DNA from: Bacteroidota bacterium
GTDB taxonomy: Bacteria; Bacteroidota; Bacteroidia; Chitinophagales; Chitinophagaceae
DNA length: 49,543 nucleotides
Reading direction: 5' to 3'
Assembly: GCA_005788265.1 (NCBI GenBank)
Contig: SXYR01000045.1
Coordinates: 1-49,543 of the forward strand
Part shown: positions 18,920 through 29,637 of the stretch, piece after piece
Numbering within the stretch: the first letter of the stretch is position 1
Layout of the letters: every line of letters begins with the position of its first letter
Made by a program: the position numbers and the translations under genes
Notes under the pieces: generated by a model
What the model saw: the letters and a program-made list of their open reading frames with translations, nothing else
What the model was told of the DNA's origin: nothing
Databases searched by the model: none

Positions 18920-20146
18920 ATGGGATTTAGAAAATTCATCAATGACCCGGTACATGGATTCATCACCATCAACGACCCGTTGATATATGAGATCATTTCA
19001 CACCCATGGGTGCAGCGATTGAGAAGAATCAACCAAATGGCCATGTCTTACCTTGTTTATCCGGGTGCAGTGCACTCCAGGCTCCACCATGCCTTGGGCG
19101 CTTACCATTTGATGGGTAGTGCTTTGTATGAACTCAGGCAAAAGGGAATAACCATCACAGAGGAGGAAGAACAGGCTGCAAAAATCGCCATCCTCTTGCA
19201 TGACGTTGGCCACGGCCCTTTTTCACATGCACTGGAATCGATTCTTATAAAAGACATGGAGCATGAAGCAATATCACTCATGATCATGCATGTGCTGAAT
19301 GAAAAATTCAATGGTAAACTCCAAATAGCCATTGATATTTTCACGGGTAGCTATCCCAAAAAATTTTTGCATCAATTGGTCAGCGGACAATTGGATGTAG
19401 ACAGGATGGACTACCTGACGAGAGACAGCTTTTTTACAGGTGTGATCGAAGGAAGTGTAGGATGTGACAGAATCTTAAAGATGTTGACTGTTCATGACGG
19501 CTCGTTGATGGTGGAAGAGAAAGGTATTTACTCCATTGAAAATTTTTTGGTCGCAAGAAGATTGATGTATTGGCAGGTATACCAACATAAAACTGTATTG
19601 AGTGCAGAAATGACGCTGGTGAAAATTCTTGAGCGAGCCATTTGGCTCTTCAAAAAAGGAGATGATGCCGTTGTCAGCTCCAATGGATTGGGAAATATAC
19701 TGTTTGATAAAAAAAGTCAATTTGACAACAACTTCCTGGAAATGTTTTGTTCACTAGATGACAGCGACGTGATGAGTGAAATCAAGAAATGGAAAAATCA
19801 TCCTGATAAAATTATTTCCATGCTGTCTGCTGCTATTTTAAACAGAAATTTACTGAAATTGAGAATTCAAAATGATCCAATTTCCGAGGCTGAAGTAGTT
19901 GAAAAAAGAGAGGAGACTGCGCGTGAATACGGATTGAGCATCGAGGATACCCAATTTCTTGTATTCACAGGTGTCGCAGAAAACAGTCTGTACAATCCGC
20001 ATGATGAGAAAATAAACATCCTCTATAAAGATGGTACTGTCAGAGATATTTCCCAAGTTGATTCACCGCTGATTCATCAGCACATTTCTCAGCCTGTAAA
20101 AAAATTTTATATTTCTTGTAACAAAACGCAAAAAAAACAGTCATAG
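18920..20146 (+). CDS. HD superfamily phosphohydrolase (dNTPase-like)
   Basis: FINDPVHGFITINDP, HPWVQRLRRINQMAMSYLVYPGAVHSRLHHALGAYHL, AILLHDVGHGPFSHALE, VSGQLDVDRMDYLTRDSFFTGV. Confidence 0.9.
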   Translation: MGFRKFINDPVHGFITINDPLIYEIISHPWVQRLRRINQMAMSYLVYPGAVHSRLHHALGAYHLMGSALYELRQKGITITEEEEQAAKIAILLHDVGHGPFSHALESILIKDMEHEAISLMIMHVLNEKFNGKLQIAIDIFTGSYPKKFLHQLVSGQLDVDRMDYLTRDSFFTGVIEGSVGCDRILKMLTVHDGSLMVEEKGIYSIENFLVARRLMYWQVYQHKTVLSAEMTLVKILERAIWLFKKGDDAVVSSNGLGNILFDKKSQFDNNFLEMFCSLDDSDVMSEIKKWKNHPDKIISMLSAAILNRNLLKLRIQNDPISEAEVVEKREETAREYGLSIEDTQFLVFTGVAENSLYNPHDEKINILYKDGTVRDISQVDSPLIHQHISQPVKKFYISCNKTQKKQS

Positions 20147-20200
20147 GTTTGCATACCTTTCGATCCACACCTCCCGTTTCAATTTAAAAGCATCAGCACT

Positions 20201-21259
20201 ATGAAGTTCACGGCATTGCAAATTGCGACTCATATCAGTGGTACAATCGAAGGAGATGAAACAACCTCCGTCAATGGCTTCTCCAAAATTGAGGAAGGCA
20301 AAGAAGGCGATATCAGTTTTCTTGCCAATCCTAAATACGAAGACCACCTCTACGCCACGAAAGCATCTATTGTGGTTGTTTCAAACGTTTTGGAACTAAG
20401 ACAAACAGTCAAACCAACCTTGATCAGGGTGAGTGACCCATATGCCAGTTTTGCAAAATTGATGAGGTATTACCAAAATTTACTTTCAACAAATCTTGTG
20501 GGAATCGAACAACCTTCGTTTGTTCATCCATCCGCCCAAATCGGAAAAAATGTGTACATCGCTGCATTCACCTACGTAGGAGAAAATGTAATAATTGGGG
20601 ACAATGTTAAATTGTATCCACATACTTTTCTGGGAAATGGTGTGACCGTTGGAGACAATACCACCATTTTTGCAGGGGTCAAAATTTACCACCTCTGCAG
20701 CATTGGAAATCATGTATTGATTCATGCGGGCACTGTCATTGGCAGTGATGGGTTCGGATTCGCACCTCAATCTGATGGCATTTACAAGAAAGTGCCACAG
20801 CTGGGAAATGTTACAGTGGAAGATTACGTTGAAATTGGCGCCAATGTTTGCATCGACAGGGCCACCATGGGTTCCACCACTATTAAAATGGGTACAAAAC
20901 TGGACAACCTGGTACAGATTGCACACAATGTGGAAGTAGGACAAAATACGGTGGTTGCTGCACAGGCAGGTATCAGCGGCAGCACAAAAATTGGAAACCA
21001 TGTCACCATCGGTGGACAGGCAGGTATTGTCGGACATATACAAATTGCAGATGGAGCCAAAATCAATGGCCAAAGTGGCATTTCTAAAAGCATTCGAGAA
21101 AAGGATACCACCGTCACAGGAAGTCCTGCCTTCGAATTCAGCTCTGCCATGCGTTCACAGGCCATCTTCAGAAGACTTCCTGATTTGGATAAAAAAATCA
21201 AAGAGTTGGAAAACCTGGTAGAAATTATGCTCAAAGAGAAAGAGGAACTTTCCTCATAA
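20201..21259 (+). CDS. lpxD: UDP-3-O-acylglucosamine N-acyltransferase
   Basis: LpxD N-domain followed by hexapeptide repeats (IGDNVKLYPHTFLGNGVTVGDNTTIFAGVKIYH...VLIHAGTVIGSDGFGFAPQSDGIYKKVPQLGNVTVEDYVEIGANVCIDRATMGSTTI). Confidence 0.96.
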   Translation: MKFTALQIATHISGTIEGDETTSVNGFSKIEEGKEGDISFLANPKYEDHLYATKASIVVVSNVLELRQTVKPTLIRVSDPYASFAKLMRYYQNLLSTNLVGIEQPSFVHPSAQIGKNVYIAAFTYVGENVIIGDNVKLYPHTFLGNGVTVGDNTTIFAGVKIYHLCSIGNHVLIHAGTVIGSDGFGFAPQSDGIYKKVPQLGNVTVEDYVEIGANVCIDRATMGSTTIKMGTKLDNLVQIAHNVEVGQNTVVAAQAGISGSTKIGNHVTIGGQAGIVGHIQIADGAKINGQSGISKSIREKDTTVTGSPAFEFSSAMRSQAIFRRLPDLDKKIKELENLVEIMLKEKEELSS

Positions 21260-21309
21260 ATATTGATATTCAGTAATTTATACATCATTATCTCCTTAAG
21301 AAAATGGAT

Positions 21310-21317
21310 TATCTTTG
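21310..21317 (+). promoter_or_regulatory. TAnnTTTG -7 element (TATCTTTG) upstream of lpxC/fabZ
   Basis: Exact TAnnTTTG match; overlaps the TTG used as start in the ORF track, so a downstream GTG (21339) is more likely. No TTG at optimal spacing. Confidence 0.45.
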
Positions 21318-21338
21318 CGGTACCAAAAATCTGCCATC

Positions 21339-22748
21339 GTGAAAGATTTCAATCCTAACAAGCAGCACACCCTTCAACAACCTGGAAAAATTTCAGGCAC
21401 AGGACTGCATACTGGGGCAATAGTCAACATGACCCTGCAACCTGCAGAACCCGGATTTGGACTTCAGTTCAAAAGAATGGACCTGGAAGAACAACCAGTA
21501 ATCAAAGCTGATTGCGACCTGGTGGTAGAAACTACCAGAGGGACTACGCTTGAATCGAATGGCGCCCGTATCAGTACGGTTGAACATATTCTCGCCGCTT
21601 TGGTGGGGATGGGGATTGACAACTGTTTGATTGAATTAGATGGACCGGAGGTACCCATCATGGATGGAAGTGCCATTCAATTTGTAGAGGTGATTGAACA
21701 AGCAGGCGTTGCAGAGCAGGAAGCCTCAAAAGACTGGTATACGATTGACAGCAATATCATTCACTTCGATGAAGAGAGAGGAGTTGAACTGAAGGCAACT
21801 CCTGCAGTTGACTATCATATCACAACACTGATTGATTTCAACAGCGATGTACTGGGTACACAACATGCCTCTTTGAAGAAAATAGGAGATTTCAAAGACC
21901 AAATTGCCTCCAGCAGAACTTTTTGCTTTCTGCATGAACTGGAAGCGTTGTTGGCAAACAATCTCATCAAAGGAGGTGACATCAACAACGCCATCGTCGT
22001 GGTAGAAAAACCACTGACAGCTGAAGTAAAAAAGAAATTAGGGAAAGCATTCAAAAACTCTGACTTTGATGTAAACAGCCAGGGATTTCTCAATAACCTT
22101 GAACTCAGACATACCAATGAACCTGCAAGACATAAACTGCTTGACATTGTAGGAGACATGGCACTTGTTGGATTTCCATTCAAGGCACATATCATTGCCA
22201 GCAGACCGGGGCATTATTCGAATGTTGAATTGGCAAAAAAAATCAAGCAACACATCAAAAAGAACAAATCGCTGAAGAACATACCTTCTTACGATCCAAG
22301 CCTTCCCCCTGTTTACACTACACCCGATATAGAGAAAAAACTCCCACACAGGTATCCGTTCCTCTTGGTGGATAAAATCATCGAGCTCTCAGATATGCAT
22401 ATTGTGGGTGTGAAAAATGTAACCGCCAACGAACCATTTTTCGCTGGACACTTTCCAGGCAACCCCATCATGCCCGGAGTGCTGCAAATTGAAGCTTTGG
22501 CACAAGCAGGTGGAATTCTTGCCATCAATTGTCTCCCTCCTGGCGACTACGATACTTATTTCCTTAAGATTGACAATTGTAAATTTAAATTGAAAGTAGT
22601 ACCCGGTGATACATTGCTGTTGAAGTTAGAGCTGCTCGGTCCGATTCGCAGAGGCATTTGTGAAATGATTGGAACGGTTTTTGTTGGCAATAAAATCGCA
22701 GCCGAAGCCTATCTAATGGCCCAATTGGTTAAAAGAGAGAATACATAA
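21339..22748 (+). CDS. lpxC/fabZ: Bifunctional UDP-3-O-acyl-N-acetylglucosamine deacetylase / 3-hydroxyacyl-ACP dehydratase (LpxC-FabZ fusion)
   Basis: LpxC half: GKISGTGLHTGAIVNMTLQPA, STVEHILAALVGMGIDNCLIELDGPEVPIMDGSA, RHKLLDIVGDMALVG. FabZ half: IEKKLPHRYPFLLVDKIIEL...ANEPFFAGHFPGNPIMPGVLQIEALAQAGG. Confidence 0.97.
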   Translation: MKDFNPNKQHTLQQPGKISGTGLHTGAIVNMTLQPAEPGFGLQFKRMDLEEQPVIKADCDLVVETTRGTTLESNGARISTVEHILAALVGMGIDNCLIELDGPEVPIMDGSAIQFVEVIEQAGVAEQEASKDWYTIDSNIIHFDEERGVELKATPAVDYHITTLIDFNSDVLGTQHASLKKIGDFKDQIASSRTFCFLHELEALLANNLIKGGDINNAIVVVEKPLTAEVKKKLGKAFKNSDFDVNSQGFLNNLELRHTNEPARHKLLDIVGDMALVGFPFKAHIIASRPGHYSNVELAKKIKQHIKKNKSLKNIPSYDPSLPPVYTTPDIEKKLPHRYPFLLVDKIIELSDMHIVGVKNVTANEPFFAGHFPGNPIMPGVLQIEALAQAGGILAINCLPPGDYDTYFLKIDNCKFKLKVVPGDTLLLKLELLGPIRRGICEMIGTVFVGNKIAAEAYLMAQLVKRENT

Positions 22749-22757
22749 CACTGTTTC

Positions 22758-23564
22758 ATGATTCATCCCCAAACGGTCGTGCACCCCAACGCCAAGATTG
22801 GCAGCAATGTCCGCATCGATGCGTTCACTACCATTGAAGAAGATGTTGTTATAGGCGACAATACTTGGATTGGCAGCAATGTGACCCTCATGAATGGTAC
22901 AAGAATCGGCAATCATTGTCAGGTATTCAACGGCGCCATTGTCTCAGCACCGCCGGCTGATTTGAAATTCGATGGAGAAAATACTACTGCAGAAATTGGA
23001 GACCATACCATCATCAGAGAATTTGTATCCATACACAGAGGTACAAAAGAGAAAATGAAAACTGTGATCGGAAGCAACTGTCTGATCATGGCTTACTGTC
23101 ACGTAGCGCATGATTGCGTCGTTGGCAACCATTGCATCATAAGCAACAGTACACAATTGGCTGGACATGTAAGCTTGGGGGATCATGCCATCATCTCTGG
23201 CATGTGTGGTGTGAACCAGTTTGTAAGGATTGGTGACCATGCTTATATTGGAGGATTCACAACAGTCAGGAAGGATGTGCCGCCTTTTGTTAGAGCAGGA
23301 AATATTCCCGCCAGCTTCTCAGGCATCAATGCTGTTGGATTGAGGAGAAGGGGCTTTTCACCAGAGACAATCAATCAAATCATGGATGTATATCGCATCC
23401 TATACAACAGCAACCTCAATGTTACACAGGCATTGGAAAAACTCGAAAATGATCCGCCAGCTTCAGAAATGACATCAACGATTGTTGCATTCATCAAGGA
23501 AAGCAAGAGAGGAATTATCCGCAGCCGCTCAAAATCAAGATCAGATGGAGATTCGGATGATTAA
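22758..23564 (+). CDS. lpxA: Acyl-ACP--UDP-N-acetylglucosamine O-acyltransferase
   Basis: MIHPQTVVHPNAKIGSNVRIDAFTTIEEDVVIGDNTWIGSNVTLMNGTRIGNHCQVFNGAIVSAPPADLKFDGE...EFVSIHRGT. Confidence 0.97.
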   Translation: MIHPQTVVHPNAKIGSNVRIDAFTTIEEDVVIGDNTWIGSNVTLMNGTRIGNHCQVFNGAIVSAPPADLKFDGENTTAEIGDHTIIREFVSIHRGTKEKMKTVIGSNCLIMAYCHVAHDCVVGNHCIISNSTQLAGHVSLGDHAIISGMCGVNQFVRIGDHAYIGGFTTVRKDVPPFVRAGNIPASFSGINAVGLRRRGFSPETINQIMDVYRILYNSNLNVTQALEKLENDPPASEMTSTIVAFIKESKRGIIRSRSKSRSDGDSDD

Positions 23565-24156
23565 TGCCGGTAAGAGATTCAACAGAGATTGGATATTTAA
23601 AAACCTAGATGCAAGTTTTTCTGATCAGGAAAGCTATGCCATTACTGGGCACAATGGTGCCGGAAAATCTACCCTGCTCCAATGCATTGCGGGATCTACC
23701 TTGCTATCAGAGGGAGACATCATCTTTAACATAGATGGGAAGACCATTGCAAATGAAGAAGTATTCTCTCATGTTTCCATATGTGCCCCCTATCTTGAGG
23801 TCATTGAGGAAATGACTGCTCTTGAATTCTTTCACTACCATCAGCAATTCAAATCTCTTCAATACCATACAACCATAACCGATATCATTGAAAAAATTGG
23901 ATTGTCCAAGCATGCCCATAAACAAATCAGGTATTTCAGCAGCGGAATGAAGCAGCGCATCAAACTGGCGCAGGCTTTCTTCAGTAAAACTCCGGTACTG
24001 CTTCTTGACGAGCCCTGTACAAATCTTGATCAGCAAGGAATAGCTCTTTACAAGGATTTGCTAAACAAAGAATCAAAAAACAGAATTGTGATCATCAGCA
24101 GCAACGATCCAACTGAGATAGAAGGATGTACACAACTCATCCAATTGGGTGTGTAA
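23545..24156 (+). CDS. ABC transporter ATP-binding protein (single small NBD)
   Basis: Walker A GHNGAGKSTLLQC, signature YFSSGMKQRIKLAQAFF, Walker B VLLLDEPCTNLD. Start MEIRMINAGKRF at 23545 overlaps the lpxA end by 20 nt. Confidence 0.88.
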   Translation: MEIRMINAGKRFNRDWIFKNLDASFSDQESYAITGHNGAGKSTLLQCIAGSTLLSEGDIIFNIDGKTIANEEVFSHVSICAPYLEVIEEMTALEFFHYHQQFKSLQYHTTITDIIEKIGLSKHAHKQIRYFSSGMKQRIKLAQAFFSKTPVLLLDEPCTNLDQQGIALYKDLLNKESKNRIVIISSNDPTEIEGCTQLIQLGV

Positions 24157-24172
24157 AAAAGGATTAATTTTG
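24145..24172 (+). promoter_or_regulatory. Bacteroidota-type promoter upstream of glyA (TTG - 17 bp - TAATTTTG)
   Basis: TTG at 24145-24147 and TAATTTTG at 24165-24172; 16 nt between the box and the ATG. Confidence 0.7.
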
Positions 24173-24188
24173 CGCAAAATCCCACTAC

Positions 24189-25466
24189 ATGCGCGATCAA
24201 TTGATTTTCGATCTACTGAACAAGGAATTAAAAAGACAGAGAGAAGGCATCGAACTCATCGCTTCTGAGAATTTTACATCCCTTCAAGTTATGCAGGCAA
24301 CAGGCTCTGTAGCCACCAATAAATATGCTGAGGGTTATCCTGGAAAAAGATATTATGGAGGTTGTGAGGTGGTAGATGAAATTGAACAACTGGCCATTGA
24401 CAGATTGAAAAAAGTTTTCAATGCATCTTGGACCAATGTACAACCGCACAGTGGAGCACAGGCAAATACAGCCGTATTCCTTGCTTGCTTAAAGCCAGGT
24501 GATAAAATACTCGGACTCGATTTAAGCATGGGCGGACACCTTACACATGGAAGCCCGGCCAATTACAGCGGCAAAAACTACCAGGCATTTTTCTATGGCG
24601 TTGACAAAGAAACAGGACTGGTCAATTACGACCAGTTGGAAGACATCGCCAGAAAAGAAAAACCGAAAATGATCATCTGCGGTGCTTCTGCTTACAGCAG
24701 AGACTGGGATTACAAACGCATCAGAGCAGTGGCAGATGAAATCGGAGCGTTGGTGCTGGCTGATATTGCACATCCTGCCGGACTTGTAGCAGCTGGATTG
24801 TTAAATGACCCATTCGATCATTGTCACATCGTTACATCAACAACACATAAAACGTTAAGAGGACCAAGAGGCGGTGTGATCATGATGAGAAATGATTTTG
24901 ATAACCCATTTGGCATCAAGGATCCAAAAGGCAATACCAGGTCTATGAGTGCACTGTTAGACCTGGCTGTTTTTCCAGGCATGCAAGGAGGCCCTCTGGA
25001 ACATGTAATTGCAGCCAAGGCAGTGGCATTCGGCGAAATTCTGGATCCTTCTTTCAAAACCTACCAACAGCAGGTAAAAGAGAATGCCCAAAAAATGGCA
25101 GCTGGATTTGTATCGAAGGGCTATCATCTGATCAGCGGTGGGACTGAAAACCACCTGATGTTGATTGACCTTAGGAATAAAAACATCACCGGAAAGAAAG
25201 CGCAGGAAACACTTGACAGAGCACATATCACGCTCAATAAAAACTCTGTTCCTTTTGATGACAAAAGTCCTTTTGTTACATCAGGAATCAGAATTGGTGT
25301 ACCGGCAATTACCACGCGTGGACTTAGAACCGAACACATGCAGACAATTGTTGACATGATTGATAAAGTGATCATGCACGCAGATGATGAGCAAACAATC
25401 ACATCTGTAAAAAATGAAGTAAAATCATTCATGCAACAGTTTCCGCTTTACCCAGAATTAGGATAA
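24189..25466 (+). CDS. glyA: Serine hydroxymethyltransferase
   Basis: [50 protein letters not shown]-lysine motif [15 protein letters not shown]. Confidence 0.98.
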   Translation: MRDQLIFDLLNKELKRQREGIELIASENFTSLQVMQATGSVATNKYAEGYPGKRYYGGCEVVDEIEQLAIDRLKKVFNASWTNVQPHSGAQANTAVFLACLKPGDKILGLDLSMGGHLTHGSPANYSGKNYQAFFYGVDKETGLVNYDQLEDIARKEKPKMIICGASAYSRDWDYKRIRAVADEIGALVLADIAHPAGLVAAGLLNDPFDHCHIVTSTTHKTLRGPRGGVIMMRNDFDNPFGIKDPKGNTRSMSALLDLAVFPGMQGGPLEHVIAAKAVAFGEILDPSFKTYQQQVKENAQKMAAGFVSKGYHLISGGTENHLMLIDLRNKNITGKKAQETLDRAHITLNKNSVPFDDKSPFVTSGIRIGVPAITTRGLRTEHMQTIVDMIDKVIMHADDEQTITSVKNEVKSFMQQFPLYPELG

Positions 25467-25475
25467 ACATATCTC

Positions 25476-25901
25476 ATGATTCAACGCATTCAATCATTGT
25501 GGTTATTGCTGAGCACAACATGTGCCGGAATAACCTGGCTGGTTCCTACTTTCGCCGGTTCTGCAACAGATGGAAGTGTAAAAATTTTCTCGGTGCGCGA
25601 AAGTGTTTTGTTGCTCTTTCTGATTGCATTCATTGGCATCAGCAACTTTGTAAATATTTTCTTTTTTCAAAACAGAAAAAGACAGAAAACCCTCATTGTA
25701 GCAACTTCTATTGCAACCATTGGATTTATAACAGCGCAATTTTTTATTGTAAAAGATTTTAAATCAAGCTTTCAAATACTTCAAGGCAATTGGGAAATCA
25801 GCGCCATACTTCCCATCTTCATTCTTTTATTTCAGGTGTTTGCATTCATTGGAATACAAAAAGATGAAAAACTGCTGAGCAGTGCCGATAGACTCAGGTA
25901 A
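25476..25901 (+). CDS. DUF4293-like four-TM membrane protein
   Basis: MIQRIQSLWLLLSTTCAGITWLVPTFAG plus four hydrophobic segments, as in DUF4293 proteins. Confidence 0.7.
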   Translation: MIQRIQSLWLLLSTTCAGITWLVPTFAGSATDGSVKIFSVRESVLLLFLIAFIGISNFVNIFFFQNRKRQKTLIVATSIATIGFITAQFFIVKDFKSSFQILQGNWEISAILPIFILLFQVFAFIGIQKDEKLLSSADRLR

Positions 25902-27917
25902 CTAAAATTCCTCTGAATAAACCCTTTTGAGCTTAAGAGACTTTGCAGGTGCAACTACGAGTGGAAATTTTTCAACGGTGACATTGCTGGCATCCAATCC
26001 AAAGCCTTTTTCTTCAGACAAAGAAACTTCCTTGAGCCAGAAATACAGCTTCATTACGACCTGCTCCCAGAAGGGCAACTCGTTGTCCTGGCTTAAAAAT
26101 TTTTCCATTACAACAAATTCAAAATCACCGGCAATATTGTTGCGTGCCAAACTTTCATAGCGTGAAGTAATATTCACTTCTTTGTTGGCAACCATGTCCT
26201 CTACAACTTTCCTGAACATCAAGTTGATCTTAGGTTGAACCCTGAATCCCAAGCTGAACTCTACGCGGATCACTTCGTTGGGGATGATCGTTTGAACTTC
26301 ATACTTGCAGGTATATGGATCATCCAATGTATCAACATGTACAAACCAATAAATATCGGCACGCTTCGGCTTTTTATTTAAAATGGAGTGTATGATTTTG
26401 TATTCAATCTCCTTGGGATTGTTGGCGCTGCTCAAATAAACAAGATGGGTTGCATATTTATTGATGGACTGATCATTGCTGAGTTCCTGCAAAACGGGCA
26501 AATAATTATCCAGTCTGGCAAATTCAACATAGCGATTTTTGATTTTTCTAGCTTTGAACCATATGTACATGATGATTACAAATAATCCGCCCAATACAAA
26601 AGTGGCAAATCCTCCATGTGGAAATTTCTCCAAGTTGGCAATCAAGAAACTGAACTCTATGGTCAAATAAACTGCGAGATATAAATAGATCCACAATGGA
26701 TTGACCCGGTGCAATACAAGATAATTGGCAAACAAGATAGATGTTGCGAACATACAAAGAGTAATGGCCAGTCCATACGCCGCCTCCATATTGCTGGAAC
26801 TTTTAAAGTACAAGACAATGAAGCAACAACCCAGAAAAAGCATTGTATTGATTGCAGGTATAAAAAGCTGTCCTCTTTCCTCGGTAGGATAGTTGATCCG
26901 AAATTTTGGCCACAAATTAAGTCGCATTGCAACACTCACCAATGTAAATGAACCACTGATCATCGCCTGACTCGCCACAACTGCAGCCATGGTGGCAATG
27001 ATGATGCCAATCAGCAAAAATGCATTGGGCATCATGGCATAAAAAGGATTCCTAAGCAATTCTGCCTCAGGGTGCGCGGCTACAAATGCTGTATTTTTCA
27101 GCAGACCGGCATTGGCAAACAATTTACCTTTCTCACCCAACAAATAAGCTCCTTGTCCGAGGTAATTCAATATCAACGCCGTCTTGACCCAAATCCACGT
27201 AATACGAATATTACGCTTTCCACAATGCCCCAAGTCAGAATACAAGGCTTCAGCACCGGTGGTGCAAAGAAATACAGCCCCCAGCAACCAAAATCCACCC
27301 GGATAATTGATCAACAATTTGATGGCATATGAGGGATTGAATGCATTCAACACATGCCAGTTGCCCATCATATTATACACCCCCATTACAGCCAACATTG
27401 CAAACCAGATAAACATTACTGGACCGAACAATTTTCCGATGGATGCAGTCCCAAATTGTTGCAAGAAGAACAGGGCTGTCAAGATACCAAGCACAATAAA
27501 AACAATTTGCATTTCAGTGATGGCTGAAAATCTTGGCAGTTGCGTGAGCCCTTCGATAGCAGAAGTAACGGAGATTGGGGGAGTGATAATGCCCTCAGAA
27601 AGCAAGGCTGCTCCTCCAATCATGGCTGGTACGATCAACCATTTTTTTCTTCTTCTCACAAGTGTATACAGGGAGAAAATACCCCCCTCCCCTCTGTTGT
27701 CAGCACGGAGTGTGAGGATAACATATTTGACCGTAGTCTGCAGGGTGAGCGTCCAAATAATGCAGGAAATGCCTCCTAAAATAAGCTCTTCACTGATAAC
27801 CCTTCCATTGATGATGGCACTGAAAACGTACAAGGGGGAAGTTCCAATATCTCCGTAAATGATTCCTAATGCGATGAGCAACCCTGCTGCGGTTACTTTG
27901 TTCAATTGTTTACTCAC
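25902..27917 (-). CDS. kup: KUP/HAK/KT family potassium transporter
   Basis: GIIYGDIGTSPLYVF, DNRGEGGIFSLYTLVRR, LSEGIITPPISVTSAIEGL, GAEALYSDLGHCGKRNIR; apparent GTG start. Confidence 0.95.
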   Translation of the reverse strand: MSKQLNKVTAAGLLIALGIIYGDIGTSPLYVFSAIINGRVISEELILGGISCIIWTLTLQTTVKYVILTLRADNRGEGGIFSLYTLVRRRKKWLIVPAMIGGAALLSEGIITPPISVTSAIEGLTQLPRFSAITEMQIVFIVLGILTALFFLQQFGTASIGKLFGPVMFIWFAMLAVMGVYNMMGNWHVLNAFNPSYAIKLLINYPGGFWLLGAVFLCTTGAEALYSDLGHCGKRNIRITWIWVKTALILNYLGQGAYLLGEKGKLFANAGLLKNTAFVAAHPEAELLRNPFYAMMPNAFLLIGIIIATMAAVVASQAMISGSFTLVSVAMRLNLWPKFRINYPTEERGQLFIPAINTMLFLGCCFIVLYFKSSSNMEAAYGLAITLCMFATSILFANYLVLHRVNPLWIYLYLAVYLTIEFSFLIANLEKFPHGGFATFVLGGLFVIIMYIWFKARKIKNRYVEFARLDNYLPVLQELSNDQSINKYATHLVYLSSANNPKEIEYKIIHSILNKKPKRADIYWFVHVDTLDDPYTCKYEVQTIIPNEVIRVEFSLGFRVQPKINLMFRKVVEDMVANKEVNITSRYESLARNNIAGDFEFVVMEKFLSQDNELPFWEQVVMKLYFWLKEVSLSEEKGFGLDASNVTVEKFPLVVAPAKSLKLKRVYSEEF

Positions 27918-28081
27918 TATGTGGTAAGATTAAGTGCCTGTGGCTGAACAAAGTTATAGGTATTATGGATTGATTTTAAAAATGGTTAAAAAAATAATAA
28001 AAAACCCAGGGCCCGCAAACAAATCCCTTTTTACCAAGTCTTATGAATCTGTTTGCAATGCATCACTTAATTTTATGCCAT

Positions 28082-29632
28082 ATGAAATACATGACATTCA
28101 AATGGGCAGCGCTGATTGGATTGCTGGCTGTTCTTCATACCGCCCAGGGACAAAAAATTGACTACTCGTTGGTTGACAAAGACGATGTCAGGGATATGAG
28201 TTTCGAAATTCTGGGAAGAATCAGTAACAATATCCTTGTTTATAAAAACTACAGAAACCGACATGCCATTTCCGTATACGACAACGAAATGCAACAAAAA
28301 AACCGGATAGAGCTGAGCAACCTTCCGGAAAAAATCATCAATGTTGATTTCATTTCATACAATGATTTTGCATATATGATCTACCAACATCAAAAAAGAA
28401 ACTCCATCTTTTGCAGCATGGTCAAGATCAATGGCGAGGGAAAGATGATGTCTGAACCTGTTGACCTGGATACCACCCAAGTGAACAACAACACAGAAAA
28501 CAAGGTCTATACACTGATCAACAGCGACGACAAGAAAAAAATCATGCTTTTCAAAATAAAAAGGGATACGGAACGCGACTACCTTTTTACAACCATCCTC
28601 TACGACCAGCAAATGAAGGTATTGAAGAGGAGTAATTTTGAAATCAAATCGCCTGATCGAGATGTTGTTTTCACGGATTTTGTAATGGACAATGAAGGCG
28701 ATTTTGCATTTGGAAAATGCACCAGAATCGGAAGCAGAGATTATATCAACAAAGTTGATCTGGTCATCAAAGCTGCATCAGCCGACTCTATACTTGTTCA
28801 AAAATTGCCATTGAATGATCTGACCTTGGATGAGTTGAAGATAAAATTCGACAACGGCAACAAGAAATTGATGATGGCATCCTTTTTTTACAAACAGCGC
28901 CGAGGAAACATTGAAGGTGTATACACGCTGATTTGGGATAAAAATAAAAAGGAGGCCCTTAAACCCAAACAGTACATCTTCAATGACAGCATCCGTCTCG
29001 AAGCAAAATCCGAGAACAATTCAATCAAAACCGCATTCAATGATCAGTTCATAAGACAGGTCGTGCCCACACAAGACGGTGGCTTTGCGGTTTTCACAGA
29101 ATCCTTTTACTCAAGTTCCAGGAACAATCCTTGGAACAGGTTTGATTACCTGTATGGTCCGGGCATGTTCATGTCGCCTTTCTACAATCCATTTTACTAT
29201 TCTCCCATGACGAGATTTTATCCCTATGGCTTCTACGATCCCTTCAACCGCTATGGCACACAAAACAGTCTCACAAGGTATGTTTCGGAGAATATTGTAA
29301 CATTCTTTTTCGATGAGAATGGTCATTTAAAATGGGGCAATACCATCAGAAAAAGCCAATATGATGACAACGCTGACTCTTTCTTAGGCTACCAAATGTT
29401 CAATACGGGAACCGAGATAAGATTTCTGTTCAATCAAAAAGAAAAGCGGGAATTGTTGTTGAACAGCGCTTCTATAGATGCCGATGGCAGAGTCAAAAGG
29501 CAACCAACACTCAAAAATCTAAATAGAGATTACGATTTCATGCCAAAGTATGGAAAGCAAATCAGTTTGCGTCAAATCATCATGCCATGCATGTACAAAA
29601 ATTATATTTGCTTTGCAAAAATTGAATACTAA
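28082..29632 (+). CDS. Secreted hypothetical protein with an aromatic/Pro-rich segment
   Basis: MKYMTFKWAALIGLLAVLHTAQGQ signal peptide; no motif I recognise; aromatic block FDYLYGPGMFMSPFYNPFYYSPMTRFYPYGFYDPFNRYG. Confidence 0.75.
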   Translation: MKYMTFKWAALIGLLAVLHTAQGQKIDYSLVDKDDVRDMSFEILGRISNNILVYKNYRNRHAISVYDNEMQQKNRIELSNLPEKIINVDFISYNDFAYMIYQHQKRNSIFCSMVKINGEGKMMSEPVDLDTTQVNNNTENKVYTLINSDDKKKIMLFKIKRDTERDYLFTTILYDQQMKVLKRSNFEIKSPDRDVVFTDFVMDNEGDFAFGKCTRIGSRDYINKVDLVIKAASADSILVQKLPLNDLTLDELKIKFDNGNKKLMMASFFYKQRRGNIEGVYTLIWDKNKKEALKPKQYIFNDSIRLEAKSENNSIKTAFNDQFIRQVVPTQDGGFAVFTESFYSSSRNNPWNRFDYLYGPGMFMSPFYNPFYYSPMTRFYPYGFYDPFNRYGTQNSLTRYVSENIVTFFFDENGHLKWGNTIRKSQYDDNADSFLGYQMFNTGTEIRFLFNQKEKRELLLNSASIDADGRVKRQPTLKNLNRDYDFMPKYGKQISLRQIIMPCMYKNYICFAKIEY

Positions 29633-29637
29633 CTGCA

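Noticed and set aside
20486-21073. 195-aa minus-strand ORF
   Set aside because: Antisense to the lpxD hexapeptide repeats; its regular I/N/C-rich pattern is explained by the repeat on the other strand.
21339-22748. LpxC-FabZ fusion as a novel architecture
   Set aside because: This bifunctional fusion is already known in Bacteroidota; kept as an ordinary feature.
27307-27858. 183-aa plus-strand ORF
   Set aside because: Antisense to the kup TM region; no family motif.
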